Source: Hybos culiciformis
Lineage: Eukaryota; Arthropoda; Insecta; Diptera; Hybotidae
Direction: 5' to 3'
DNA length: 64,000 nucleotides
Assembly (NCBI GenBank): GCA_964007475.1
Contig: OZ023274.1
Location: forward strand, 83,111,346-83,175,345
Part shown: positions 1 through 13,043 of the stretch, piece after piece
Position numbering within the stretch: the stretch's first letter is position 1
How the letters are laid out: every line of letters begins with the position of its first letter
Made by a program: the position numbers and the translations under genes
Notes under the pieces: generated by a model
The model's input: the letters and a program-made list of their open reading frames with translations, nothing else
The model's database searches: none
What the model was told of the DNA's origin: nothing

Positions 1-3000
1 GTAGAAATTTCAATATTCATATCTACCGGTCTAAATCTAATTATCATTGAATAATTTTATAAAAACTCAATAAACTATTCCATTAACTCACCAAGCAAAT
101 AGTTATTCAAATAAGTAAATTATTGTTTCTAGTAAAATTTGGAAGAATTTAAAATTTTTTTTTTTTATTAAAAATAACTTGAATTTATAATAGTTTCTAA
201 ATATAATTAAATGGCACGTATATTTAAAAAAAAAAGTTTTTTCAATTAATTTTGGAAATTATTTCTTTTGGTTTTGGCATTTTAGTTTTAATTGTTGAGT
301 CAACACTAAACTTTGTGGCAGATGGCGGCGCCGTTAGACCTTCATTCTTAGTTAGACGAACAAAACTCTTGTAATGAAACCGAAAAAAGCAAATAATAAC
401 CAAAAAAACACGAAAAAAAAATTAATTAAATATTTTAAAATTAAATTTAACATTATTTTATAATTTATTATTTTAGATCTTGTGTACTTTTTTTTTTTTT
501 TTTTATCAGAAAAACATTAAAATTTATATATTATTATTATTTTTTATGATAATAATGAAGTTAAATTTTTTTTTCTTTTGTTGCAAAAAAAATCAAAACA
601 AAAGAAAATTTCATTCAATCAACCTCAATTCCTTAATATTTTTCTTTTTGTTTGCTTTTAGTTATTGAAATTTTTTTTTCTTCTGTAAAATAAAAAATCT
701 TACAATTTTGTTCTCATTCAATTAATAAAATTAAAGTGATAATTATTGAAAAAAAAAAAAACTATTGATTAAAAAAATATTTTTTTATTAAATAAATTTA
801 TAATTATTAATAAAAAAAAAATTTGCGAGGACCACCAATTAAAAATGTAAATCTCAGTAAATTTTTTTTTTAAAGTAATAAGAAAAAATTGTCAGAGCAG
901 TTTATAGAATGACAATTCAATCAGGGATTTGTTTATTCTTATTTCGAATTCTTATTAGAAAATTCGAAAAAGAATGCGGTTAAAATAAAATTGTGTTTTT
1001 ATTATTATTTTGTTTTTTTTCCTTTTGGGTTTTTTTCTTGCGTATGTTTTTTTTTTTATTTTATGTTTTCTTTAGTTGTGAGCTTTATCAACTGTATAAA
1101 TATTCCATAACAAGGAGATGAGGTGCGAGTGGTACAAAGTAACTATTTGAACAGATAATTCCAGAGTTAACAACATTAGAAGTTTTAGAAATAGAAACAT
1201 GCTAATGTAACTATCAAATACTTTCAGGAAAATAAATGACCTGTACAATATATAATTTCAATAAACTGAATATGGCTGTGTTTACTTGTGACCAGAAATC
1301 AATATCTTTTTAAAGGCTTTTAACAGGCATTTTTCATTTTTTAGTTTATACATTTTATAGCGAAAACTTTTTGCATGTCGGAAAATCATAAACATATATA
1401 TATGTACATTCAACCCGTCTTATTTTGGTGCGCTGATAAGTTATTTATTTTTTATTTCACATGCACAAAATAGAATAGGATTGAAATCTAAGTAAAAAGT
1501 ATTTCTTAATGCGAATGGGTTCAAATTTGAACATATATACATATTTTGCAAATTTTTTTTTTTTAATTTTGCTTTTCATTAAGATTTTAAAGAATTAATG
1601 TTAAAAAAGTTAAACGTTCACCAAACTAATGATAATCAATAAAATTCTAGAATTAATTTGTTTATCGTTTTGTTCTGCCCGAGTTAAGAAACTTAAAAAA
1701 AAAAATAATAATTTTCAATTCCCGTCACGAATAATTTGATAAATATATGGCTTTCAGAATAAATCAAAGAATCCTTAAAAAAATCCTTTGATAAGAAAGC
1801 ATAAAAATAAGAAGATATAAACATAATAAATATACTACACACATAATATATTTAAATATTTTTGTAAAATATTTTGAGAAAATGATAGGTTTTCATTTAT
1901 TTTGAATTTAATTGCTGACATCGTTCTGCATAGCCAATTTCAATGCAATTATCTTGAAAATTTTATTTTTAGTTTTTTGTTTATGTTCTCATGTAATTTC
2001 TTTCTACCACAAAAAATGTGATATGTTTGTTCATTTTGTGAGAGTTTTTTTTTTCTTTTTAACCGAAACTGCCATGTGGTGATTGAAATTTTTATGCAAT
2101 GAACTTGACCTTAAAGGATCATTTAAATAAGCAAAATTATAATAAAAAAAAAATTGTTTTCTTTCAACAAGATGATTTTTAAAATTCCGCGCTATTAGGT
2201 GAGAAAAATTAAATATTTATGTTGAAAAGAATTTAAAATCACCCTTCATTCCGACTGAAGTGATTTTTTGATTTTTAATATTTTCATTTTATAGTAGATA
2301 CAGACAATCGCAATTATTTATTGAGTCTTCTAAATGTCGGAGGGAAAATTTTTAATGGCCTATTTTAACATTTCTAAAAGTTAATATGAAATTTAATTGT
2401 TTGCTTAGAATTTATCTCGAAAATTTATTAAATTTTAAAGGGAAGATATTAAAATACAAATTATATGTACGTATTAGTTCTTTTTCATTTTCTATCCGTC
2501 TTTATCAAATAGAAAGGTTTTTACACTTTTAAACTACAATTGCAAACATAAGAGACCCCAAAATTAGGACAGGAATTTTTCGTGCGCGTTTGACACTGCA
2601 AGAGGATTTGGTAAAATTTGAGTTATGTTTAGGGGCAAGGAACCAGAAAAATGTTTAACTTCTCAGGGATTAGACGTCTAAGAATGGGTTTAGAGAAAAA
2701 TTAGAATGTGGGTTAAGGTTGATCGTAAATTAAATTTCACTTTTATAGTAAAGCCGGGATGTCGTTAAAACATAACACCCGGGCTTAACCACAAAAAAAA
2801 TCATGTATTTCGACAATTATATATGTACGTTGCTGATTGGAGTAATATTTCAAAATGGCACTCTTTGACTATCATACTATGCAAAATTTAACAAAATTTC
2901 TCAACTATTATAAAAGAAATTTTTTTGATTCACCAAACGTTTTAACTAATGCCGACATTGGAGAATCTAACATTGTTATTTATATATCAATATTAACTTG

Positions 3001-3499
3001 TGAATATAATTCACTTGTACAATTTTTTCTAACTATAAATTTTTCTTCAGTTTTACAATAAAAATAATAATTTATTGAGGGTCTTTGTGATATGTCGGAG
3101 GTTTTAATTTAATGGCCTATTTAAAAATTTACAAAAAAAAACAGTTATCCTTATATTTATGAAATTTAACATTAAATATTTATGCTAGTCTTATTTAAAA
3201 ACCAGCTCAAATGCATTGCCTAAAAATTTTTTTATTTTTCTTCTAACATTTCCTTTTAAGATTTATTGACGAAAAACTGCATAAATTATTCAAATTAGAT
3301 GAAAAAAAAAGGAAAAGTAAATTAAAAAAAAAACTTTTATTTTTTTATGTACAATAGGTACACAATGGGAATATACTACGAATTTATTTTTCCGTGCGAA
3401 ATAAACATAAAATATTCTACTCTACTAATCATAAAAAAAATTATTTATAATATTTTGATAGTGAAAAGGTGGGAGTTTTATTAATGGATTGTCCAGTTC
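1..3499. other. AT-rich spacer, no convincing gene
   Basis: This stretch is dominated by A and T homopolymers. It holds a GC-rich motif cluster near 294-345, a diverged direct-repeat pair (about 2315-2395 and 3062-3170), and a slightly GC-richer patch at 2560-2800 that contains imperfect inverted sequence around a CCCGGGCTTAACC-like motif. The open frame at 2855-3061 (68 codons) has no recognisable domain and is probably chance. An island at 1110-1150 has a plausible donor (AAA|GTAACT) but is too short to call an exon. Confidence 0.6.
294..345. promoter_or_regulatory. GC-rich motif cluster: AP-1-like palindrome plus AGATGGCGGC
   Basis: An 11-bp palindrome GTTGAGTCAAC (294-304) contains TGAGTCA, the AP-1 (bZIP) consensus. 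Sixteen bases later comes AGATGGCGGCGCCG, the most GC-rich run in the first kilobase, which contains a GGCGCC palindrome and a GCCAT-type core on the other strand. The short reading frame ATG GCG GCG CCG at 322 ends after nine codons. Such a patch in otherwise A/T-only sequence could be a promoter or enhancer, but nothing downstream confirms a transcript. Confidence 0.25.
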
Positions 3500-6186
3500 A
3501 ATGTTTGGAAAATGTAAAAAGGAAGAATAAGTTTAAAGATTTTTTTTATGAATAATAATTTATAATATGCCAAAAATAAAAAAAATATGTCAGAAATTTG
3601 AAAATAACGTTTTATAAATTTTTGTGTTTTTTTAAATTTAAAATGCAATAATGCTTTAAGCTCCTTTCAAATTTTGTTTGATTTGTTTTCTTTTTTTATT
3701 TAGATAGAGATTTTGAATAAAATCATAAGTCTTCTATTTTGTATTGAATAGGCTTGACAATGAACCAACAGGCCTCAATGTAAGCAGCGTTTTTACTATT
3801 ATTAGTTAAAAAGAAGAAACTCTGAGGTCTTGAAAGTTAAATGTTACGAAAAAAAATTATTTATCAACAACCATATTTTGCTACCAGACCTATATTTTTT
3901 TTCTTTTAAATAAAAATTCGTTTAATTTTCATAATAAAAAAAATTAAAGCTTCAGTTTGTACCTATCTTATTACTTTGAAACTACATTATGCTTTCAGCT
4001 CAACTTTAAATCGATTCTTTATATACTTACTGGAGTTGGAGTATGAGTAGGTATAATATTTATTTTTATGACATCCTGCAGTCAATGAAACATTTTGATT
4101 TTTAATAATCTGTAAACATAAATTTTGTGTGAATTGATATGAAAAAAAAATATATATAATTTTATTATAGGAAAATACTTACAACAATTATCTCTTTATA
4201 TAATAAATGGATCGGAGACCCAAAAAAAATTATTAACATTATTAAAGGCAGCCGCCCGACGGCTGTGTCTAGGATTTATACTTAACGGTATAATATAATG
4301 ATTATATGATTTACTTTTGGACTTTAATAGCAAACTTCTGTATAGCTTTTATAATAATAAGGTAGGACGTTAATTCTATCCATAAAAAGTTTTAATTTTA
4401 TTATTCATCTTGAAAAATACATAATAAATGCATAATTGCATATAACTGACTATATCTACCTACATCTACCTACATATATACTTTTATTAATGATTTTAAT
4501 GTGACCTCAAGATTGTTTTAATTCGAAAGGCGTTCATGATACCTTAAATAAACTTTAATCCATCCGTTATAATTAGCACTGGTATAAAATAAGAGAAAAA
4601 TCTCAATCTAAGCAATATTTTTGCTTCAGGAAACACCGACTTTATGAATAATTCTAATGGTTTTTGTTTATTTTTTTTTGTTTAATATTTTATGATTAGA
4701 TGAATATAATATACAATTTACCACCGGATTTACACTTTGCTATTATGCACATAACACGGCAACATGGAGACGAAAACATCCCCTGGCAATTTATTATATT
4801 GCTGGTATTTCTTTTTTGAATTAACCGCGAAAATATTTTTTTTTTTATTATTATATTGAAGAAAACTATTTCCAGGTTTGTATTAAGTAAAATAAAAGTT
4901 CTAATTTAGTGGTAAAATTGGGAAAAAATATTTGTAGAATTCAGGTAGGTATTATAATATTTTTTGTCAATTCTAACACTGATGTTATAGACTGATCTAT
5001 ATACAATTAACTGCAATAAACCCTTCAAGTAAACTGTAGATGTAGATAGATAGATAAAAAGAATATCAATTAGTAGATTAAAAACTTTTATCATTTCTAG
5101 GTTCTTCTTAAATGCTATTTACAATGTCTAAAACTAGCATTGTATGCCCGTAAGGGACTAAATCACAATATATATTAATGATTTTCTTTTAATACTAAGC
5201 ATTATCTAGAAAAATTTCTCTTTATTCATTCAGAATAGCCAACATTTTGAGTATCTCTCGATGATAATTTTGATAAAGAGCTCACATTAAAATCCCTTCA
5301 TTTAATCCTTTTTAAACATCTTGCTCCTTAATTTTGCGTCTGCAATGTTTTGTATGCATGAGAAAAAAATTTTATATTTAACAGAGAAATTTTCTGATTT
5401 CAATATGAGCCTGTCTTGAAAAAAATAGATTCTACATTAATTGGTTGGAAATGAATAACGCAAACATTTTAATAATTTCAATATTTTTTTTTGCTGCTTA
5501 AATATATATAACTGTATTACGCTTACGTCAAAAAATAAAACAAAATGTAGTTTTTAACTTTAGATATGCATTTGTGCAAAAAAAATAAGTAATCGCGGTC
5601 CTGTGCATATATTTATAAATTCAAAACATATTTTAAAAATAACCAAATATTTATATTTTGTTTATTTATATATATTTGAAATTTTTTTTTTAAATTTCCT
5701 CAGTGCAGTAACTTTCCTTATAAATATTTTTAATCTAAATTGTGTTAAAAATTATTTATCATTTTCTTGGAAATGATATTTAAGTTTCATTCTAAAAAAA
5801 AATGTTTTTTCAATTCTTTTGGCTGATATTATAATTCATTTCTTAATTTAATCAATTTATATAAAAGTAAATAACTAGAAGGCAAAAATTAATTTTTCTT
5901 GCACTTATTTTTTGTGAATATCACCTGTGTTTTTTATTTGAATTTTTTTTTTTAAATTATATTCATTAATTTATTAAGAGAATACGTAATTTGTTTAAAA
6001 ATGACTCAAGAATTTTTTTTTTTTTGAGGACACAATTCTTATTAACTCGTAAAGTAATTTTGTCTATATATTTCTTTTCTTTTTTCGGCACTCTTGTAGA
6101 CCCACTTTTCGTCATCACAGCGAGCTGAAATTTGGCACACAGGTTCCTGTCGCGTGACAATTGAAGCTATCAAAATTTGAAGCGGA

Positions 6187-7400
6187 AATTTCAATGGAAA
6201 ACCCGGAAAATCGGGAAAAATCATTTGAAAATTTGGTACAAATTTGAGTAGTGATAAATCCGTTTTAGGAAAAATGCAAAGTTTTCTGATTTTTCCGAAA
6301 AAATTTTCCGGAATTTTCCGACTTTTCCGGAAAATTTTCCGGTAATAAAGTTTTCTAAATTATGCAGGATCAAGTTCCCTATCAACTGGCATCATTACTT
6401 TCTCTCCGACAATGGTGAAAACTTGCAGAAAAAATCGAAGAAAATTCATGTAAAACGCTTTACCTAGGGATTGCAAATTTTGACCAAAATAAAAAAATCG
6501 GAATTTGGAATTCGAAATTAAATATTTTCGGAATTCGGTCGAATTCCGAAATATTTTTAATTTTTTTTATGTCTATACAAATAATAAAAATAACTTATTT
6601 GAGATAATTCATTGTAATTTATTGCATAAAAAAATACTTTTTTTAAAAATAAAAATGGAATATACTGTAAAATTATACCAAATTCAATTATTACATAACA
6701 ATAATAGTTAAAACTATAGTATTTAAAATGAAAGATAAACATAAAATTATTGTACACAAATTCAATTAGTACAGAAACATTCTAATTTGGCATATCATTT
6801 AATAATAAAAAATATACAATATTGTTTTATTTGCCTAAAAGATGCTTTGAGGAAGCAGAGATCATTTAAAGCCGCGTCTCCGAGTCTCGAACGAACTTTT
6901 GTACAAAAGTTACCCGCAATTGAGAAGGATCGCTCAGACTCAACGCTCGATGGCAGAATCAAAATCAAAAATGAGTAGACGGACTCTAATATTTTGCCAC
7001 AAACGCCGTTCTCTTCAAAGAATTTGATTTCAGATTTAATTTTTATAGAATTAGAATCTAGAATATTAATATGTACAGAAACGAAAACACTATTTAAAAG
7101 TTGGAGAGAACACGAAAAAATAAATTTTAATTTCGGAATTCGCTAGGAAATTTTCGGAATTGGAAACTATATTTATGAAAACGAATTCCGGAATTCTCGA
7201 ATTTCGAATTGCGAATATGCAATCCCTAGCTTTACCGGTGTTTTTCCGACCAAGGAAGCGTTTTGCAACCTGAGACAAAGTTGTAGAGCTAAATGAGTTG
7301 CATAAAGTTGCTTTTGCAGAAAACTCCATGGAAAACCCGAAAAAGCGGAAAAATCATCGAAAAATTTTAATCGATATGAATAGTCATAAAATTGTTTTCA
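6187..7400 (+). repeat. Older degenerate repeat interrupted by a hAT element
   Basis: Sequence on both sides of the hAT insertion belongs to one older repetitive sequence. The segment near 6187-6260 (ATGGAAAACCCGGAAAATCG and onwards) is related to 7311-7400 (ATGGAAAACCCGAAAAAGCG and onwards) in direct orientation. Once the 764-bp insert and one 8-bp target copy are removed, the spacing is about 350 bp. Between them is a run rich in TTTTCCGGAA motifs (6290-6345). The family is not recognised. The same arrangement is repeated in the second duplication copy at +5459. Confidence 0.5.
6465..7228. mobile_element. Non-autonomous hAT-type transposon, 764 bp (copy in duplication unit 1)
   Basis: The element begins TAGGGATTGCAAA and ends TGCAATCCCTA, giving an 11-bp terminal inverted repeat. 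It is flanked by a perfect 8-bp target-site duplication, gctttacc, at 6457-6464 and 7229-7236. An 8-bp duplication with this kind of terminus is the hallmark of the hAT superfamily. Subterminal sequence is full of GAATTC/CGGAATTC-type inverted motifs at both ends. A 63-codon frame at 6787-6978 includes RSDSTLDGRIK, which faintly resembles the end of hAT transposases, but no full transposase is present, so it would need a transposase in trans. Confidence 0.88.
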
Positions 7401-7454
7401 AACATCCATGCAGCACATAATAACAATTTAGTTAACGTGAAAAAGGCAGAAAAT

Positions 7455-7584
7455 AAAAATAAGTTAAAAACGAGTTTTCCAAAAAATCTGAGTCCACCTC
7501 TGTGTGTGAAGAAAAAGTTATTTTCTACTTTTTCATGCGGCCTGGCCTCAGTTTTTTTGGAAAACTCGTTTTTAACTTATTTTT
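7455..7584. repeat. Perfect 32-bp-stem hairpin with 66-nt loop
   Basis: The left arm 7455-7486 (AAAAATAAGTTAAAAACGAG onward through TTTTCCAAAAAA) is the exact reverse complement of 7553-7584. The loop carries GAGTCCACCTCTGTGTGTG and GCGGCCTGGCCTC, GC-rich for this region. It could be the end of a foldback element or a structured RNA source. No target duplication was identified around it. Confidence 0.7.
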
Positions 7585-10500
7585 TTTGATATGAAATTGA
7601 TTAAAAATAAAATTATACCATAGATAAGTTTCAAAAAGTATTTTCAAATTAAGTCATTTATTGAATTATTATGAAACAAGCGATATTGAAAATTCAGAAT
7701 ATATAGGTATTAAGTTCCAAAAATATAGCAAGTGCTTTAAATAAAATGAGTTTATATGAAATCTGGCTTCATAAAATTTTTACCATTATTATCTATTTTT
7801 TTTTTCACAATAAATTCTTAGTACCTTAGTAGAATAAACTTTATTTCCTCAGGAGAACTTTCTAACAAAAGAAAGACATATTACTCCTAGTCCTAGATAT
7901 ACATAGTACGCGTAGATCATACTTGGAACGCGTAGTATTTTTTTGTAAATATATATATTCGCTATTATTTTTAAGTTAAATGGTAAAATGTATTATGTCG
8001 TACAGAAAACAATAGCTTAACTTGGTGGGTAAATATATAAAAATTTCAATTTTATTATAAGTCGTAATTAATAAACCCAGTTGCTCCTACATTATTTTGA
8101 AAGTTAATTTTAAGGAATTGTTTTATTTAATCTAAAACAAAAATTATGAATATAGATATATCTTATATTAGAAAAATGTACATCTGGTATTTGAATATAC
8201 CTACCTCGAAAAGAATTCATAAAGTGATATATCATAACATCATTAACGTATCACTTCTCTAATAAAATTAAAATACATTTAATTTTTCCATATTTTATTA
8301 TTATAATTTTATTTAAAATATATGGAGCACCGGCATAATGTTCAATAAGGTGATTATAGGAAAGTGTTTATTTTTGAATTTTTAAATAAAACCGTACTGT
8401 CTGTCAAATATAAATTCACATTTAACATTAGCACAATTTTTTATTGAATTTCAACATTTCTCTTTTCATTGATTATTATGATTATTATATTCATAATATT
8501 ACATATCATCTTATTTTATTTTATTAGCATTAAAACCTAATACTAGTTAAGTCTTATAGTCTAAGTCTATTTATCCTTATGTTAGAATGGTTAAATGTTT
8601 TTTAGGAAAATATTTGATTTTCCTTATATATTGATACAACATGATTTTTTAATACGTACATTGTACAGCTTAAAAATTACAAATAAATCAAAAATGTCTC
8701 CAGTTAATTAACGAATTATTTGCAAGAAATAAAAAAAAAAAAATAAAAATAAATTACATGTCCCTGTATGAATTTAATACATGTATTTAATTCACTTTCT
8801 TTCAAAAATCAATTTATGGTTTTGCTGAATTTATATATTCACTTAATAACTTTTTTGTAAAATTCGATTTGTTACAGCAAAATAATTATAAACCAGAATT
8901 TAGAACATTAAACTAAAAAGAATTAAGTACATAAATTTATTTTTAATGTAAAATTTTTAATGTTTGGAAAATGTAAAAAGGAAGAATAAGTTTAAAGATT
9001 TTTTTTATGAATAATAATTTATAATATGCCAAAAATAAAAAAAATATGTCAGAAATTTGAAAATAACGTTTTATAAATTTTTGTGTTTTTTTAAATTTAA
9101 AATGCAATAATGCTTTAAGCTCCTTTCAAATTTTGTTTGATTTGTTTTCTTTTTTTATTTAGATAGAGATTTTGAATAAAATCATAAGTCTTCTATTTTG
9201 TATTGAATAGGCTTGACAATGAACCAACAGGCCTCAATGTAAGCAGCGTTTTTACTATTATTAGTTAAAAAGAAGAAACTCTGAGGTCTTGAAAGTTAAA
9301 TGTTACGAAAAAAAATTATTTATCAACAACCATATTTTGCTACCAGACCTATATTTTTTTTCTTTTAAATAAAAATTCGTTTAATTTTCATAATAAAAAA
9401 AATTAAAGCTTCAGTTTGTACCTATCTTATTACTTTGAAACTACATTATGCTTTCAGCTCAACTTTAAATCGATTCTTTATATACTTACTGGAGTTGGAG
9501 TATGAGTAGGTATAATATTTATTTTTATGACATCCTGCAGTCAATGAAACATTTTGATTTTTAATAATCTGTAAACATAAATTTTGTGTGAATTGATATG
9601 AAAAAAAAATATATATAATTTTATTATAGGAAAATACTTACAACAATTATCTCTTTATATAATAAATGGATCGGAGACCCAAAAAAAATTATTAACATTA
9701 TTAAAGGCAGCCGCCCGACGGCTGTGTCTAGGATTTATACTTAACGGTATAATATAATGATTATATGATTTACTTTTGGACTTTAATAGCAAACTTCTGT
9801 ATAGCTTTTATAATAATAAGGTAGGACGTTAATTCTATCCATAAAAAGTTTTAATTTTATTATTCATCTTGAAAAATACATAATAAATGCATAATTGCAT
9901 ATAACTGACTATATCTACCTACATCTACCTACATATATACTTTTATTAATGATTTTAATGTGACCTCAAGATTGTTTTAATTCGAAAGGCGTTCATGATA
10001 CCTTAAATAAACTTTAATCCATCCGTTATAATTAGCACTGGTATAAAATAAGAGAAAAATCTCAATCTAAGCAATATTTTTGCTTCAGGAAACACCGACT
10101 TTATGAATAATTCTAATGGTTTTTGTTTATTTTTTTTTGTTTAATATTTTATGATTAGATGAATATAATATACAATTTACCACCGGATTTACACTTTGCT
10201 ATTATGCACATAACACGGCAACATGGAGACGAAAACATCCCCTGGCAATTTATTATATTGCTGGTATTTCTTTTTTGAATTAACCGCGAAAATATTTTTT
10301 TTTTTATTATTATATTGAAGAAAACTATTTCCAGGTTTGTATTAAGTAAAATAAAAGTTCTAATTTAGTGGTAAAATTGGGAAAAAATATTTGTAGAATT
10401 CAGGTAGGTATTATAATATTTTTTGTCAATTCTAACACTGATGTTATAGACTGATCTATATACAATTAACTGCAATAAACCCTTCAAGTAAACTGTAGAT

Positions 10501-11923
10501 GTAGATAGATAGATAAAAAGAATATCAATTAGTAGATTAAAAACTTTTATCATTTCTAGGTTCTTCTTAAATGCTATTTACAATGTCTAAAACTAGCATT
10601 GTATGCCCGTAAGGGACTAAATCACAATATATATTAATGATTTTCTTTTAATACTAAGCATTATCTAGAAAAATTTCTCTTTATTCATTCAGAATAGCCA
10701 ACATTTTGAGTATCTCTCGATGATAATTTTGATAAAGAGCTCACATTAAAATCCCTTCATTTAATCCTTTTTAAACATCTTGCTCCTTAATTTTGCGTCT
10801 GCAATGTTTTGTATGCATGAGAAAAAAATTTTATATTTAACAGAGAAATTTTCTGATTTCAATATGAGCCTGTCTTGAAAAAAATAGATTCTACATTAAT
10901 TGGTTGGAAATGAATAACGCAAACATTTTAATAATTTCAATATTTTTTTTTGCTGCTTAAATATATATAACTGTATTACGCTTACGTCAAAAAATAAAAC
11001 AAAATGTAGTTTTTAACTTTAGATATGCATTTGTGCAAAAAAAATAAGTAATCGCGGTCCTGTGCATATATTTATAAATTCAAAACATATTTTAAAAATA
11101 ACCAAATATTTATATTTTGTTTATTTATATATATTTGAAATTTTTTTTTTAAATTTCCTCAGTGCAGTAACTTTCCTTATAAATATTTTTAATCTAAATT
11201 GTGTTAAAAATTATTTATCATTTTCTTGGAAATGATATTTAAGTTTCATTCTAAAAAAAAATGTTTTTTCAATTCTTTTGGCTGATATTATAATTCATTT
11301 CTTAATTTAATCAATTTATATAAAAGTAAATAACTAGAAGGCAAAAATTAATTTTTCTTGCACTTATTTTTTGTGAATATCACCTGTGTTTTTTATTTGA
11401 ATTTTTTTTTTTAAATTATATTCATTAATTTATTAAGAGAATACGTAATTTGTTTAAAAATGACTCAAGAATTTTTTTTTTTTTGAGGACACAATTCTTA
11501 TTAACTCGTAAAGTAATTTTGTCTATATATTTCTTTTCTTTTTTCGGCACTCTTGTAGACCCACTTTTCGTCATCACAGCGAGCTGAAATTTGGCACACA
11601 GGTTCCTGTCGCGTGACAATTGAAGCTATCAAAATTTGAAGCGGAAATTTCAATGGAAAACCCGGAAAATCGGGAAAAATCATTTGAAAATTTGGTACAA
11701 ATTTGAGTAGTGATAAATCCGTTTTAGGAAAAATGCAAAGTTTTCTGATTTTTCCGAAAAAATTTTCCGGAATTTTCCGACTTTTCCGGAAAATTTTCCG
11801 GTAATAAAGTTTTCTAAATTATGCAGGATCAAGTTCCCTATCAACTGGCATCATTACTTTCTCTCCGACAATGGTGAAAACTTGCAGAAAAAATCGAAGA
11901 AAATTCATGTAAAACGCTTTACC

Positions 11924-12687
11924 TAGGGATTGCAAATTTTGACCAAAATAAAAAAATCGGAATTTGGAATTCGAAATTAAATATTTTCGGAATTCGGTCG
12001 AATTCCGAAATATTTTTAATTTTTTTTATGTCTATACAAATAATAAAAATAACTTATTTGAGATAATTCATTGTAATTTATTGCATAAAAAAATACTTTT
12101 TTTAAAAATAAAAATGGAATATACTGTAAAATTATACCAAATTCAATTATTACATAACAATAATAGTTAAAACTATAGTATTTAAAATGAAAGATAAACA
12201 TAAAATTATTGTACACAAATTCAATTAGTACAGAAACATTCTAATTTGGCATATCATTTAATAATAAAAAATATACAATATTGTTTTATTTGCCTAAAAG
12301 ATGCTTTGAGGAAGCAGAGATCATTTAAAGCCGCGTCTCCGAGTCTCGAACGAACTTTTGTACAAAAGTTACCCGCAATTGAGAAGGATCGCTCAGACTC
12401 AACGCTCGATGGCAGAATCAAAATCAAAAATGAGTAGACGGACTCTAATATTTTGCCACAAACGCCGTTCTCTTCAAAGAATTTGATTTCAGATTTAATT
12501 TTTATAGAATTAGAATCTAGAATATTAATATGTACAGAAACGAAAACACTATTTAAAAGTTGGAGAGAACACGAAAAAATAAATTTTAATTTCGGAATTC
12601 GCTAGGAAATTTTCGGAATTGGAAACTATATTTATGAAAACGAATTCCGGAATTCTCGAATTTCGAATTGCGAATATGCAATCCCTA
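11924..12687. mobile_element. Non-autonomous hAT-type transposon, 764 bp (copy in duplication unit 2)
   Basis: Counterpart of 6465-7228 at offset 5459, with the same TAGGGATTGCA termini and the same gctttacc target duplications (11916-11923 and 12688-12695). Because element and target duplications are shared by both 5.45-kb copies, the transposition came before the segmental duplication. This is not two independent insertions. Confidence 0.88.
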
Positions 12688-12913
12688 GCTTTACCGGTGT
12701 TTTTCCGACCAAGGAAGCGTTTTGCAACCTGAGACAAAGTTGTAGAGCTAAATGAGTTGCATAAAGTTGCTTTTGCAGAAAACTCCATGGAAAACCCGAA
12801 AAAGCGGAAAAATCATCGAAAAATTTTAATCGATATGAATAGTCATAAAATTGTTTTCAAACATCCATGCAGCACATAATAACAATTTAGTTAACGTGAA
12901 AAAGGCAGAAAAT

Positions 12914-13043
12914 AAAAATAAGTTAAAAACGAGTTTTCCAAAAAATCTGAGTCCACCTCTGTGTGTGAAGAAAAAGTTATTTTCTACTTTTTCATGCGGC
13001 CTGGCCTCAGTTTTTTTGGAAAACTCGTTTTTAACTTATTTTT
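12914..13043. repeat. Perfect 32-bp-stem hairpin (second duplication copy)
   Basis: Identical to the hairpin at 7455-7584, with arms 12914-12945 and 13012-13043. Present because it lies inside the duplicated unit. Confidence 0.7.

Larger units (their letters stand above)
3500..8951 (+). repeat. Tandem segmental duplication, copy 1 (5.45 kb)
   Basis: The sequence from 3500 to 8951 recurs at 8959-14410 with a constant offset of 5459 bp. Every region compared by eye was identical, including long A and T runs, and no indel disturbs the offset. The left boundary is where 3499 (c) stops matching 8958 (t). The right boundary is where 8952 (a) stops matching 14411 (t). The block contains no intact gene. 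It holds a hAT-type element, an older degenerate repeat around it, a 32-bp-stem hairpin, a CAGCCG/CGGCTG hairpin at about 4247-4264, and otherwise AT-rich spacer. Either a very recent duplication or an assembly artefact would fit. Confidence 0.95.

Noticed and set aside
2521..2595. Minus-strand segment after a good acceptor (AAATCCTCTTGCAG) with a Cys-rich translation
   Set aside because: Two frames are open for about 20 codons, each ending at a stop. It is too short to separate from chance, and the region carries inverted-repeat structure.
2855..3061. 68-codon ATG frame on the plus strand
   Set aside because: Composition is less skewed than most, but there is no recognisable domain, and frames of this length are expected by the dozen in 64 kb.
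6787..6978. Frame in the hAT element as a transposase
   Set aside because: Only a faint RSDSTLD resemblance. It is too short and lacks any catalytic motif.
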